Assembly: GCF_003111665.1 (NCBI RefSeq)
Contig: NZ_CP022188.1
Coordinates: 2,604,001-2,668,000, forward strand
Length of the DNA: 64,000 bases
DNA from: Parazoarcus communis
Lineage (GTDB): Bacteria; Pseudomonadota; Gammaproteobacteria; Burkholderiales; Rhodocyclaceae
Direction: 5' to 3'
Shown: positions 49,283-58,561 of the stretch, in pieces
Layout: each line of letters starts with the position of its first letter
How positions within the stretch are numbered: the first letter of the stretch is position 1
Translations under genes and position numbers: made by a program
Notes under the pieces: model-generated
What the model was told of the DNA's origin: nothing
Seen by the model: the letters and a program-made list of their open reading frames with translations, nothing else
Database searches by the model: none

Positions 49283-50621
49283 CGGCCTGGTCCCGCATCA
49301 GGGCTTCGATCTGATCGATTTCGCGCGGCACGCCATCGGTGATGTACTCGCAGCCATCTGCGGTGACGACCGCGTCGTCCTCGATGCGGATGCCGATGTT
49401 CCAGAATGCCTCGGGCACGTCGGCCGACGGGCGGATGTAGCAGCCGGGCTCGACCGTCAGCACCATGCCAGGCTCAAGTGGGCGCCACTCGCCTGCGAGC
49501 TTGTATTCGCCGGCGTCGTGCACGTCCATGCCCAGCCAGTGCCCGGTGCGATGCATGTAGAAGCGGCGGTAATCGCCCTTTTCCATGACTTCGTCGAAGC
49601 TGCCGCGGAGCAGGCCGAGGTCAACCATGCCGCGGGCGAGTACCTCGACAGCGGCTTCGTGGGCCTCGTTCCAGTGTGCGCCGGGTCGGATGGCTGCCTT
49701 TGCTGCATGCTGGGATGCCAGCACCAGTTCGTAGACATCCCGTTGCGGGCCACTGAAACGACCGTTGACCGGGAAAGTGCGGGTGATGTCGGAGGCGTAG
49801 CCGTCGAGTTCGCAGCCGGCATCGATCAGCAGCAGTTCGCCATCGCGCATTCGGCGCTCGTTCTCGACGTAATGCAGCACACAGGCGTTCGCGCCGCTGG
49901 CGACGATCGAGGTGTAGGCAGGCGCCTGGCTGCCGTTCGAGCGGAACGCATGCAGCAGTTCTGCCTCGATCTCGTATTCGAAGCGGCCCGGTTGCGTCTG
50001 CTGCATCGCGCGGCAGTGGGCTGCAGCCGAAATGCTCGCGGCGCGGCGCATCGTGTTCAGTTCGCTGGCGTCCTTGATCAGGCGCATCTCGTCGAGGTCG
50101 GCGCGCAGGTCGCGCACCGAGTGCGGTGGCGTGACGCCGGTACGGGCGTTGGCGCGCACTGCGTTGAGTGCGGTCATGATCCGCGCGTCCCACTCGTTGT
50201 CGTAGCCCAGTCCGCACCACAGCACGGCCTGGTTTGCGAGCAGGTCGGGCAAGCGCTTTTCGAGTTCGCCGATGGTCCATGCTTCGTCGAAGCCGAACAG
50301 GGCACTGGCCGCTTCCGGCCCGTGGCGGTAACCATCCCAGATTTCGCGCTCTTCGTTCTTCTCGCGGCAGAAAAGAATCTGCTTCGGCGCATCGCCCGCA
50401 ATCAGTACCAGTACCGCTTCCGGCTCACGGAAGCCGCTCAGGTAGTAGAAGTAGCTGTCGTGGCGATAGGGGTAGTGCGCATCGCGGTTGCGCGTGCGTT
50501 CCGGTGCGGTGGGCAGGATGGCGATGCCGCCGCCGGCTGCATCCATTCGCGCCAGCAGACGCTCGCGACGGGCGCGGAAGGGAAGGGTGTCCAGGTGCAG
50601 GGGGTCTGTCAGTGCGTTCAT
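49269..50621 (-). CDS. pepP: Xaa-Pro aminopeptidase (450 aa)
   Basis: Metallopeptidase removing the residue before an N-terminal X-Pro. The creatinase-like N-domain (1-170) is followed by the pita-bread catalytic domain. Metal ligands appear in LLIDAGCELDGYASDITRTFPV (two Asp), YMHRTGHWLGMDVHD (His) and LTVEPG and GIRIEDD (Glu). The ATG at 50621 has no ribosome-binding site and follows an extended -10 box by 6 bp. It overlaps ubiH by 14 bp. Confidence 0.94.
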   Translation of the reverse strand: MNALTDPLHLDTLPFRARRERLLARMDAAGGGIAILPTAPERTRNRDAHYPYRHDSYFYYLSGFREPEAVLVLIAGDAPKQILFCREKNEEREIWDGYRHGPEAASALFGFDEAWTIGELEKRLPDLLANQAVLWCGLGYDNEWDARIMTALNAVRANARTGVTPPHSVRDLRADLDEMRLIKDASELNTMRRAASISAAAHCRAMQQTQPGRFEYEIEAELLHAFRSNGSQAPAYTSIVASGANACVLHYVENERRMRDGELLLIDAGCELDGYASDITRTFPVNGRFSGPQRDVYELVLASQHAAKAAIRPGAHWNEAHEAAVEVLARGMVDLGLLRGSFDEVMEKGDYRRFYMHRTGHWLGMDVHDAGEYKLAGEWRPLEPGMVLTVEPGCYIRPSADVPEAFWNIGIRIEDDAVVTADGCEYITDGVPREIDQIEALMRDQADAAA

Positions 50622-50627
50622 GGTGAA

Positions 50628-50636
50628 ATTATGGCA
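50628..50636 (-). promoter_or_regulatory. Extended -10 box directly before pepP
   Basis: The minus strand reads TGCCATAAT, then 6 bases, then the pepP ATG. This is the same extended -10 as before recA. A start site 6-7 bases after it would coincide with the ATG and give a leaderless mRNA. Confidence 0.45.
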
Positions 50637-50689
50637 CGTGTCGGCGACCCAGACTCCGACCGCCGGTTCGGGAAAAGGTGCGGCGCGAT

Positions 50690-51397
50690 TCAGGATGGTC
50701 TTTCGGTCGGCCTGGCTGCGCGGGTAAGCAGGGCGTCGAGCGCCTCCAGGCGCTGCGGTGTGCCGACATCGATCCACCGGCCGGTATGCACAATGCCGCT
50801 GACCCGGCCTGCCTCCATCGCCAAGCGTAGCAGCGGGGCGAGCTTGGCAGGGACATCTGCGGCGAGTTCGCCGAAGAGCTGCGGATGATAGGCGCCGACG
50901 CCCGAGAAGGTGAGCCGTGGCGCCCCTTGTGCAAGCACCCGTCCGGCCTCAAGCGCGAAATCGCCATCGACGTTGTGCTCGGGGTTGGCGACCAGAACGA
51001 GGTGGGCAAGGTCGGCGCTGGCGCCCAGGCACTTGGCGGCCGTCTGCAAGGCAGTGAAATCGACGTCACAGTACACATCGCCATTGACCGCGATGAAGGC
51101 GCTGTCGCCGAGCAGTGGAAGCGCCTTGCGGATGCCGCCGGCGGTTTCGAGTGCGCTGGTCTCCGGGGACCAGGCGATGGAAACGCCCAAGGCGCTGCCA
51201 TCGCCAAGTGCGGCTTCGAGCTGATGTCCGAGGTGCGCATGGTTGATGACCAGCTCGCGGATACCAGCGTCGCGCAGGCGCTCGATATGCCACACGATCA
51301 GCGGCTTTCCGCCTGCCATCAGCAGCGGCTTCGGGCAGTCGTCGGTGAGCGGTCGCATGCGCTCGCCGCGGCCGGCAGCGAGGATCATTGCCTTCAT
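50690..51397 (-). CDS. murU: N-acetylmuramate-1-phosphate uridylyltransferase (235 aa)
   Basis: Makes UDP-MurNAc from MurNAc-1-phosphate in the peptidoglycan recycling bypass that avoids de novo MurA/MurB. It is a nucleotidyltransferase with MKAMILAAGRGERMRPLTDDCPKPLL (pyrophosphorylase signature), NGDVYCDVDF (metal Asp) and the C-terminal TGRWIDVGTPQRL. The ATG at 51397 shares one base with the amgK stop (TGATG), so the two genes are translationally coupled. Confidence 0.92.
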   Translation of the reverse strand: MKAMILAAGRGERMRPLTDDCPKPLLMAGGKPLIVWHIERLRDAGIRELVINHAHLGHQLEAALGDGSALGVSIAWSPETSALETAGGIRKALPLLGDSAFIAVNGDVYCDVDFTALQTAAKCLGASADLAHLVLVANPEHNVDGDFALEAGRVLAQGAPRLTFSGVGAYHPQLFGELAADVPAKLAPLLRLAMEAGRVSGIVHTGRWIDVGTPQRLEALDALLTRAARPTERPS

Positions 51398-52416
51398 CAG
51401 AAGGTGTAACCGTACTGGACCGGAACCGGGTCGAGCTTGTCGATGACCTTGAGCAGCGGGCCCAGCGCCCGATAGCGGTCGCAGGCCTTGCGCAGGTATT
51501 CCATTACCAGCGGCATGTCCTGGAGATAGGCCTCCTTGCCGTCGCGATGGCTCAGCCGGGCAAAGATGCCGAGCACCTTCAGGTGGCGCTGGACACCCAT
51601 CCATTCGTAATCGCGATGGAAATCGCCGAAATCCTCGCGTACCGGCAGGCCGAGCTGGCGCGCCGTTTCCCAGTAGCGCGCGAGAATATCCAGCGCAAAG
51701 TCCTCGTCCCAGCGAATGTAGGCGTCCTTGAGCAGGGAGACGAGGTCGTAGGTGATCGGCCCGTAGACCGCATCCTGGAAGTCGATGACGCCCGGGTTGG
51801 TGCCGTCCTCGATGTGCATCAAATTGCGGGAATGGTAGTCCCGGTGAACGAACACCCGTGGCTGTGAGAGGTTGGCCGCGATGATCTGGTCGAAGGCGGA
51901 CATCAGCGTGGCCTCGTCCTTGGCGTCCAGCGTCATTTTCTTGTGGTGGCCGATATACCATTCCGGGAACAGCATCAGTTCGCGTCTGAGCAGCGTTTCG
52001 GAATATTCGGGCAGGACGTCCGGCCGGCTGGCAGCCTGGATCGCAATCAGCGAGCCGATTGCGTCTGCATACAGATGGGCCGCCTGAATCTGATCGCACC
52101 CGGGCGCCTGCAATGCAGACAGATAGGTCGTGCTGCCGAGGTCCGAGAGAAGTAGGAAGCCCTGCTGCAGGTCTTCCGCAAGGACGTCGGGGACGTGTAC
52201 GCCGGCAGTACGGAACAACCCGGCGATGGCCAGCCAGGGGTGGCAGTCTTCCTGTGCCGGCGGTGCATCCATCACGATCAGGCTGGGGCTGCCGTCAGCG
52301 AAACGAATGCGAAAATAGCGCCTGAAACTGGCATCGGCCGAGGCCGGACTGAGCTCGTAGCTGCGGCCGGAAAGCTGGCCGTCGAGCCAGTGCTGGAGTT
52401 GGGCGAGTCTGGGCAA
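51397..52416 (-). CDS. amgK: MurNAc/GlcNAc anomeric kinase (339 aa)
   Basis: Phosphorylates MurNAc and GlcNAc at the anomeric carbon, feeding MurU. It is an aminoglycoside-phosphotransferase-fold kinase: SFRRYFRI near the N-terminus, then the catalytic loop VHRDYHSRNLM and metal-binding VIDFQDAVYGP. The start is set at TTG 52416, which has GGAGAA 5 bp upstream and gives MPRLAQLQHWLDGQL, the family start; a further-upstream TTG has no such site. It is divergent from lptD, a frequent pairing. Confidence 0.92.
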   Translation of the reverse strand: MPRLAQLQHWLDGQLSGRSYELSPASADASFRRYFRIRFADGSPSLIVMDAPPAQEDCHPWLAIAGLFRTAGVHVPDVLAEDLQQGFLLLSDLGSTTYLSALQAPGCDQIQAAHLYADAIGSLIAIQAASRPDVLPEYSETLLRRELMLFPEWYIGHHKKMTLDAKDEATLMSAFDQIIAANLSQPRVFVHRDYHSRNLMHIEDGTNPGVIDFQDAVYGPITYDLVSLLKDAYIRWDEDFALDILARYWETARQLGLPVREDFGDFHRDYEWMGVQRHLKVLGIFARLSHRDGKEAYLQDMPLVMEYLRKACDRYRALGPLLKVIDKLDPVPVQYGYTF

Positions 52417-52512
52417 GCAGGTTCTCCGCGATCGTTCGTGTAGAATTCGCGAGTTTATCAATACGGCTGCCTGTGCGGGCAGTCGTTCACATTCTGCCGA
52501 CTGGGGTTCGCT

Positions 52513-55062
52513 TTGCCAGACTTGGGTTTGAACACGCGGATGCGACTGATTCCGCTACTGTTGTGCTGGATGTCCGGCTCTGCCATGGCTGCCGACATGC
52601 CGGCGCTGGTGGTGTCGCCGGACCTGATTCGTAACCCGGTAACCGCACGGGGCACGAAAACCGATGCTGCGACGACTTCGAAACCGGCTGCAGCGGCAAA
52701 CACTGGCGTCGAAGTGCGCGAAGTGAAGCCGCAGGCCGTGCAACGGGTTGAGCCGGCGATGCCGGCAACGCGCGAACCGGTGAAGGCAGCGGGCGCAACG
52801 GCACCTGTGGCGCCTGCCGCCAAGGCGAAGCCTGCTGCGCTTACGCCGACGCGTCCGGAGCCCGTCGTGCAGAGCACCAAGGCTGCATCGGGCGCGACGG
52901 AGGTGAGCGCGGTTCGTATCAGCGGCACCCGCGCGGTCGAACTCGTTGCCGATGGCGATGCCGAGTTGCAGCGCGGCGAGCTGTTGCTGACAGCCGACAA
53001 GCTGATCTATCGCGAGCCGACCGATGAAGCCGTGGCCGAAGGCAATGTGCGCCTGCGCCAGGGCAGGGACGAGATGTCCGGTCCGTCGGCGTCTATCGTG
53101 CTGGGTGAGCGCACCGGCTCCTTCGATGCGCCGCGCTACTCGATCGTTCGAACCCGCGAGCCGCTGGAGCAGGGTGACCCGCCGCGCGAGGTTAACGGTG
53201 GCGGGCGCGCGAGCGTCCTCTACTTTGAAGGCGAGAACCAGTACCGCGCCGAAAATGCCACCTGGTCTACCTGTAGCGTCGACGATCCGGACTGGTACAT
53301 CAAGGCCGGGGACATGTCGCTGGACTACGATCGCGACCTGGGCGTGGCACGTGACAGCACCGTCGTGTTTCAGGGCGTACCGCTGTTCTGGATGCCGTGG
53401 GCGGAGTTTCCCCTGGCAGGGCAGCGGCAGTCGGGTGTGCTGCCACCGACCATCGGTTACTCGAACACCACCGGTTTCGACCTTGCCGTGCCGTACTACT
53501 GGAATATCGCGCCCAACTACGATGCGACGATCACACCGCGCTGGATGAGTCAGCGTGGACTTCAGCTTGGTGGTGAAGTCCGCTACATGGGTGAAACCTA
53601 CCGCGGTGATGTGAGTGCCGAATGGTTGTCGCGCGACAACAAGACTGGCGAAGAGCGCACGCTCGGCTCGCTTCAGCACCAGCAATGGATTACACCGACA
53701 CTGTATGGCTCGCTCGACCTGAACGGGGTTTCCGATGACGATTACTTCGAGGACCTGAGCTCCAACATCTCGATCGCCTCCAAAGTGAACCTGCTGCGTG
53801 AAGGGCGTCTGATCTACACCGGCAGCGAGTGGTGGAGTGCGTCCGCGCTGGTCCAGAGTTATCAGACCCTGAACCCCGATCCGGATGAAACGGTCACCAC
53901 GCCGTATCGCAGATTGCCGCAGTTGCAGCTCAATGCATCGCGGCCTGATCTCCCAGGGGGGCTGAATCTTGCGTGGAACAGCGAGTTCGTCAATTTTTCA
54001 CACCCGGACGAGGACAACCCCGACGCTACCCGTTTCGTGGCGTATCCACAGCTGTCGCTGCCGATCGAGCGCTCGGGCTACTACATCACGCCGAAAATCG
54101 GCGTGCATTACACCAGCTACAACATAGACCGTGATCCGACGGCAACGCTGCGGGATTCAATTACCCGCTCGATTCCCATTTTCTCGATCGACTCGGGCAT
54201 GACGTTCGAGCGTGAAGCCAATTTCTTTGGTCGCGATGTCATCCAGACGCTGGAGCCGAGGCTCTACTACCTGAAGACGGCCTACCGTTATCAGGACGAT
54301 ATTCCGCTGTTTGACACCAGTAGCTACGACTTTGGCTTTGCGCAGATCTTTTCCGAGAACCTCTACTCCGGTAGTGACCGTATTGCCAACGCCAACCAGC
54401 TGACTGCAGCGGTGACCTCGCGATTGATCAATCCCGAAACCGGTGAGGAGTGGATGAAGTTCCTGCTTGGTCAGCGCTATTACTTCGAAGATCAGCGCGT
54501 CACGAGCAACTACTACGACGAGAGCGGAACGCTGGTTGAGAACGAAACCGCGCGTACCAGTAAACGGGCCGACGTCCTTGCCGGTTTCAGTGGCAGGATT
54601 GCGACCGACGCCACCCTCGAGTCCCTGTGGCAGTACAACCCGCGTGACGACCGTACCGAGCGCTTCAACACCACGCTGCGTTACCAGCCCGGCTTTGCCA
54701 AGACCTTGAACCTGAGCTACCGCTATACGAAGGACACCTTGCGTGACCTCGATATCTCCGGCCAGTGGCCGCTTGGCGGGCGCTGGTACGGTGTGACCCG
54801 CCTGACGCATTCGCTCAAGGAAGATCGTCTGACCGAAGCGATTGGCGGCATTGAGTACGATGGCGGCTGCTGGGTCGTGCGGGTGGCGATGCACCGCTTC
54901 GCGACTGATGCCAACGATGTGACCAAGTCAGTCTTCATTCAACTCGAACTCAACGACCTTGCCAGCATCGGCACCAGTCCGGTCAACCTGATCAAACGCA
55001 GTGTGCCGGGCTATGGCAAGATCAACGAGTCCGGCGGTAACCGTGTCTTCGGCGTCGAATGA
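52513..55062 (+). CDS. lptD: LPS-assembly protein LptD (849 aa)
   Basis: Outer-membrane barrel that inserts LPS into the outer leaflet with LptE. After a signal peptide (hydrophobic LIPLLLCWMSGSAMA) comes a low-complexity Ala/Pro/Lys-rich stretch (about 30-130), then the OstA/LptA-like periplasmic domain (about 135-250, with the cysteine in NATWSTCSVDDPDWYIKA), then the barrel. The start is uncertain: TTG at 52513 with GGGG upstream, or ATG at 52540 (MRLIPLLL), which alone would give a good signal peptide. It is followed by surA, pdxA and rsmA in the standard order. Confidence 0.93.
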   Translation: MPDLGLNTRMRLIPLLLCWMSGSAMAADMPALVVSPDLIRNPVTARGTKTDAATTSKPAAAANTGVEVREVKPQAVQRVEPAMPATREPVKAAGATAPVAPAAKAKPAALTPTRPEPVVQSTKAASGATEVSAVRISGTRAVELVADGDAELQRGELLLTADKLIYREPTDEAVAEGNVRLRQGRDEMSGPSASIVLGERTGSFDAPRYSIVRTREPLEQGDPPREVNGGGRASVLYFEGENQYRAENATWSTCSVDDPDWYIKAGDMSLDYDRDLGVARDSTVVFQGVPLFWMPWAEFPLAGQRQSGVLPPTIGYSNTTGFDLAVPYYWNIAPNYDATITPRWMSQRGLQLGGEVRYMGETYRGDVSAEWLSRDNKTGEERTLGSLQHQQWITPTLYGSLDLNGVSDDDYFEDLSSNISIASKVNLLREGRLIYTGSEWWSASALVQSYQTLNPDPDETVTTPYRRLPQLQLNASRPDLPGGLNLAWNSEFVNFSHPDEDNPDATRFVAYPQLSLPIERSGYYITPKIGVHYTSYNIDRDPTATLRDSITRSIPIFSIDSGMTFEREANFFGRDVIQTLEPRLYYLKTAYRYQDDIPLFDTSSYDFGFAQIFSENLYSGSDRIANANQLTAAVTSRLINPETGEEWMKFLLGQRYYFEDQRVTSNYYDESGTLVENETARTSKRADVLAGFSGRIATDATLESLWQYNPRDDRTERFNTTLRYQPGFAKTLNLSYRYTKDTLRDLDISGQWPLGGRWYGVTRLTHSLKEDRLTEAIGGIEYDGGCWVVRVAMHRFATDANDVTKSVFIQLELNDLASIGTSPVNLIKRSVPGYGKINESGGNRVFGVE

Positions 55063-55091
55063 CCGTCTGCGGCCCATTTCATAGAGAAACC

Positions 55092-56408
55092 ATGAACCGA
55101 TTCCTGTCCCGTTCCCGTGCCCTGGTGGCCGTCGGCCTGTCTTGTGCTGCACTCGCATTGCCGGCCCATGCCGCTGTCAAGGCGATCGAAGTCGATCGTA
55201 TCGTCGCCGTTGTCAACAATGAGGTGATTACCGCCCTGCAACTGCGTGAGCGTGTTGCGCAGGCGACGCGCCAGCTTCAGCGTCAGGGCGGTCAGTTGCC
55301 GCCTGCTGAGGTGCTCGAGCGCCAGTTGCTGGAGCGGCTCATCGTCGAGCGTGCGCAGTTGCAACTTGCGCGTGAAACCTCGCTGCGTGTCGACGACGGC
55401 ATGCTTGAGCGCGCTATTGCCCGGATTGCCGAGAACAACAAGCTCTCTGCGACCGAACTGCGTGCTGCGCTTGAACGCGATGGCGTGAGCTGGAGCCGGT
55501 TTCGCAACGAGATCCGTACCGAGATCGTGCTGACTCGCTTGCGCGAGCGCGAGGTCGACAACAAGGTTGTCGTAACCGATGCGGAAATCGAGAATTTCCT
55601 GACCAACAATCCGGATGCCTTCTCCGGCATCGAATTCCAGCTCGCGCACATCCTGTTGCGCGCGCCCGAAAGTGCCAGCCCGGAGCAGATCGCCCGGCTG
55701 CGCGAGCGTGCGGAGAAGGTGATGGCGCGGCTACGTTCGGGCGAGGATTTTGCCCGCGTGGCGGCTGAAACCTCGGACGCGTCCGACGGCATCAGCGGTG
55801 GCAACATTGGCTGGCGCGAACGCGACCGCTTGCCGGCACTCTATGCGGATGCCGCTCGCGACCTGAAGCCGGGCGAGCTGTCGCCGGTGCTGCGCAGTGC
55901 CTCCGGCCTGCATATCGTCAAGCTGGTGGACAAGCGCGGCGGCGCGGCGGCTGGCCCGCAGCAACTTGAACAGACCCGTGCCCGTCATATCCTGATCAAG
56001 ACTTCCGAGGTGCTTTCCGATACCGAAGCCGAGGCCCGTCTGCTCGCACTTCGTGAGCGCGTGGTCAATGGCGCGGATTTCGGTGAGCTTGCCAAGGCCA
56101 ACTCTGCCGACCTGTCGGCGGCCAAGGGTGGAGATCTGGGCTGGGTGAATCCGGGCGACACCGTGCCCGAGTTCGAGCGTGCGATGAATGCCCTCAAACC
56201 CGGCGACATCAGCGCCCCGGTGCGCTCGCCCTTCGGCTGGCACCTGATCCAGGTAACGGAGCGCCGCGTGCAGGACGTGACCGAAGAGCGCAAGCTGAAC
56301 GCAGCGCGTGCCATTCTGCGTGAGCGCAAGGCCGAGGCCGCGTACGAGGACTGGTTGCGTCAGCTGCGTGACAGCACGTACGTCGATTACCGCATGGAAC
56401 GCGAGTGA
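55092..56408 (+). CDS. surA: Periplasmic chaperone/peptidyl-prolyl isomerase SurA (438 aa)
   Basis: Escorts outer-membrane proteins including LptD to the Bam complex. A signal peptide ends at LPAHA (about residue 28). The N-terminal chaperone domain starts VKAIEVDRIVAVVNNEVIT. Two parvulin domains follow (about 175-275 and 285-390), each with the FQLAHILLR or TRARHILIKT strand and the GGNIGWRERDRLP or KGGDLGWVNPGD motif. The ATG at 55092 lies 29 bp after the lptD stop. Its stop overlaps the pdxA GTG start. Confidence 0.96.
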   Translation: MNRFLSRSRALVAVGLSCAALALPAHAAVKAIEVDRIVAVVNNEVITALQLRERVAQATRQLQRQGGQLPPAEVLERQLLERLIVERAQLQLARETSLRVDDGMLERAIARIAENNKLSATELRAALERDGVSWSRFRNEIRTEIVLTRLREREVDNKVVVTDAEIENFLTNNPDAFSGIEFQLAHILLRAPESASPEQIARLRERAEKVMARLRSGEDFARVAAETSDASDGISGGNIGWRERDRLPALYADAARDLKPGELSPVLRSASGLHIVKLVDKRGGAAAGPQQLEQTRARHILIKTSEVLSDTEAEARLLALRERVVNGADFGELAKANSADLSAAKGGDLGWVNPGDTVPEFERAMNALKPGDISAPVRSPFGWHLIQVTERRVQDVTEERKLNAARAILRERKAEAAYEDWLRQLRDSTYVDYRMERE

Positions 56409-57406
56409 GCATCGTGACCGGCGATTTGCCGGTGCTCGCGGTTACCAGTGGCGAGCCGGCAGGCGTCGGTCCCGAGCTTTGCGCCAGTCTGGCCGATCGT
56501 GAGTGGCCTGCCCACCTGGTTGTGCTGGGCGATGCCGAACTGATCGAAGAGCGCCTCGCCCGCATCGGCAGCGCAGTGCAGGTGCGCAGTTTTCAGCCCG
56601 GACTTGCCCCCGCGCTGGGCATGATCGACGTGTTGCATCAGCCGCTTGCCTCCCCCGCGGTGGCCGGTGAGTTGAATGCGGAGAACGCGCCCTACGTGCT
56701 TGCCCTGCTTGACCGTGCCTTGCAGGGCTGCGTGTCGGGCGAGTTTGCTGGCATGGTGACCGCGCCGGTGCACAAGGGCGTGATCTGCGATGCCGGTGTG
56801 CCCTTTACCGGCCATACCGAGTACCTCGCGGAAAAGACGTCTACGCCCCTGGTGGTGATGATGCTGGTCGGCGGCGGAATGCGGGTGGCCCTTGTCACGA
56901 CCCACCTCCCGCTGTCGGCGGTGCCGGCTGCGATTACCCCGGCACTGCTCGAACAGACGCTGCGTATCGTGCATCGTGACCTTGAGAGCCGCTTCGGCCT
57001 CGAGGCTCCCCGGATTCTGGTGGCCGGCCTCAATCCGCACGCGGGCGAGGGCGGGCACATGGGACGTGAGGAGATTGAGGTGATCACACCCGTTCTCGAT
57101 CGTCTGCGCGCGGAAGGCATGATGCTTGTCGGCCCGCTGCCGGCAGACACCCTGTTTGTGCCGCACACACTGGCACAGGGCGATGCGGTGCTGGCGATGT
57201 ATCACGATCAGGGCCTGCCCGTGCTCAAGCACGCCAGCTTCGGCGGCGGCGTCAATGTCACTCTGGGCCTGCCAGTCATCCGGACCTCGGTTGATCATGG
57301 TACGGCACTGGATCTGGCCGCCAGCGGTCGCGCCGACCCCGGCAGCCTTTTTGCTGCGGTGGAGCTGGCGATTTCGATGGCGGCCTCAAAACGGAAATCC
57401 GCATGA
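56405..57406 (+). CDS. pdxA: 4-hydroxythreonine-4-phosphate dehydrogenase (333 aa)
   Basis: NAD-dependent oxidation step of vitamin B6 synthesis. Family motifs [57 protein letters not shown] and [26 protein letters not shown] contain the metal-binding histidines. The start is GTG at 56405, overlapping the surA stop as GTGA. Its own stop overlaps the rsmA ATG (ATGA). This is the conserved surA-pdxA-rsmA order. Confidence 0.96.
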   Translation: MSIVTGDLPVLAVTSGEPAGVGPELCASLADREWPAHLVVLGDAELIEERLARIGSAVQVRSFQPGLAPALGMIDVLHQPLASPAVAGELNAENAPYVLALLDRALQGCVSGEFAGMVTAPVHKGVICDAGVPFTGHTEYLAEKTSTPLVVMMLVGGGMRVALVTTHLPLSAVPAAITPALLEQTLRIVHRDLESRFGLEAPRILVAGLNPHAGEGGHMGREEIEVITPVLDRLRAEGMMLVGPLPADTLFVPHTLAQGDAVLAMYHDQGLPVLKHASFGGGVNVTLGLPVIRTSVDHGTALDLAASGRADPGSLFAAVELAISMAASKRKSA

Positions 57407-58206
57407 GCAACGATCGCGAAACAGACGGCCATCGCGCACGCAAGCGCTTTGGTCAGAACTTCCTGTCCGACCCCAACATCATCCGTCGCATCATCGATGC
57501 CATTCGTCCGCAGCCCGGCGAGACCATGGTCGAGATCGGGCCTGGGCTGGGCGCGATGACCGCGCCCTTGCTTGACCGTATCGATCATCTGCATGTCGTC
57601 GAGATCGACCGCGATCTGATTGCCCGCCTGCGCGAGCGTTACTCGCCAGAACGCCTCAGCATCCACGAGGGCGATGCGCTGAAGTTCGATTTCGGCACGC
57701 TGGGTAATCCGCTGCGCATCGTCGGCAACCTCCCGTACAACATCTCGACCCCCATCCTGTTTCACCTCGCGGTCTTTGCGGAGCAGGTGCAGGACATGAC
57801 CTTCATGTTGCAGAAGGAAGTGGTGATGCGGATGGTGGCCGAGCCGGGTACCGAGGACTATGGCCGCCTGTCGGTGATGTTGCAGTACCGGTTCCGCATG
57901 GGGCGGATGTTCGATGTGCCGCCGGGGGCATTTCGTCCGGCGCCCAAGGTGATGTCGAGCATCGTGCGCCTGGTGCCGCTGCCGGCCGAGGAACTTACCG
58001 CCAGGGATGAAGCCCTGCTGGGGGCCATCGTGACCGCGGCCTTCGGTCAGCGGCGCAAGACGCTGCGCAATACCCTGCGGGAGTTTCTCGATGAGGCAGG
58101 GTTCGCTGCGCTGGGGCTCGACCCCGGGCTGCGCGGCGAGCGCCTGTCGGTTGCCGAGTTTGTTGCTATCGCCAACTACTGCAGCAGTGCGGGCAAAAAG
58201 GCATGA
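57403..58206 (+). CDS. rsmA: 16S rRNA dimethyladenosine transferase (267 aa)
   Basis: Dimethylates A1518 and A1519 of 16S rRNA in late 30S assembly (KsgA). RKRFGQNFL starts the family-specific N-terminus. [12 protein letters not shown] is the SAM-binding motif [11 protein letters not shown] motif II, and NLPYNIS is the catalytic NPPY-type motif. The C-terminal helical domain is complete. It overlaps pdxA by 4 bp and ends in a bidirectional terminator. Confidence 0.96.
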   Translation: MSNDRETDGHRARKRFGQNFLSDPNIIRRIIDAIRPQPGETMVEIGPGLGAMTAPLLDRIDHLHVVEIDRDLIARLRERYSPERLSIHEGDALKFDFGTLGNPLRIVGNLPYNISTPILFHLAVFAEQVQDMTFMLQKEVVMRMVAEPGTEDYGRLSVMLQYRFRMGRMFDVPPGAFRPAPKVMSSIVRLVPLPAEELTARDEALLGAIVTAAFGQRRKTLRNTLREFLDEAGFAALGLDPGLRGERLSVAEFVAIANYCSSAGKKA

Positions 58207-58230
58207 AAAAGCCGGGCTTGCCCGGCTTTT
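58206..58230. terminator. Bidirectional terminator after rsmA and the DUF2892 gene
   Basis: AAAAAGCCGGG and CCCGGCTTTT pair around a CTTG loop. The stem lies directly after the rsmA stop and 18 bp past the DUF2892 stop. T-runs are present on both strands, so it can end both convergent transcripts. Confidence 0.88.
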
Positions 58231-58248
58231 GCGTGTGTGCCGTGAAGC

Positions 58249-58443
58249 TTACTGTTTCTTCATCGGGCAGGTGTTTACACCGAGCAGGGTGTAGGCCGGG
58301 CACCAACCCATCACGCCGGTGACCAGCGGTACGATACCGATATAGGTCCACGGCGTACCAATGCCCATGATGGCCAGTGCCAGCAAGACGATGCCGGCAA
58401 CGATGCGAAGAATCTTGTCCATGCTGCCCACGTTCGATTTCAT
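58249..58443 (-). CDS. DUF2892 (YgaP-type) membrane protein (64 aa)
   Basis: Small inner-membrane protein with two helices in one domain: MDKILRIVAGIVLLALAIMG, then YIGIVPLVTGVMGWCPAYTLLGVNTC. The CPAYTLLG-NTC ending is the DUF2892 signature also found fused to rhodanese in E. coli YgaP, suggesting a sulfur-related or redox role, not proven. The ATG at 58443 has GGAG 6 bp upstream, but that GGAG lies inside a 9-bp hairpin arm. A Crp/Fnr-type regulator is the next gene upstream, a pairing suggesting regulation by it. Confidence 0.9.
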   Translation of the reverse strand: MKSNVGSMDKILRIVAGIVLLALAIMGIGTPWTYIGIVPLVTGVMGWCPAYTLLGVNTCPMKKQ

Positions 58444-58446
58444 GAT

Positions 58447-58480
58447 GTGCTCCAAGGGGAAAGTGACGCTATTGGAGCAC
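58447..58480 (-). promoter_or_regulatory. Hairpin sequestering the ribosome-binding site
   Basis: On the minus strand GTGCTCCAA (58480-58472) is followed by 16 nt and its exact complement TTGGAGCAC (58455-58447), then ATC and the ATG of the DUF2892 gene. The GGAG ribosome-binding site is inside the second arm. In RNA this would hide it. As DNA, the same repeat could be an operator. Confidence 0.55.
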
Positions 58481-58561
58481 GCGGCAGGAGGCCCGGTCTG
58501 TAACCGGGGATACATAGCACGGGATTTCAGCTGCGTGGCTGTTATTGCCTCGAACCGCGAG

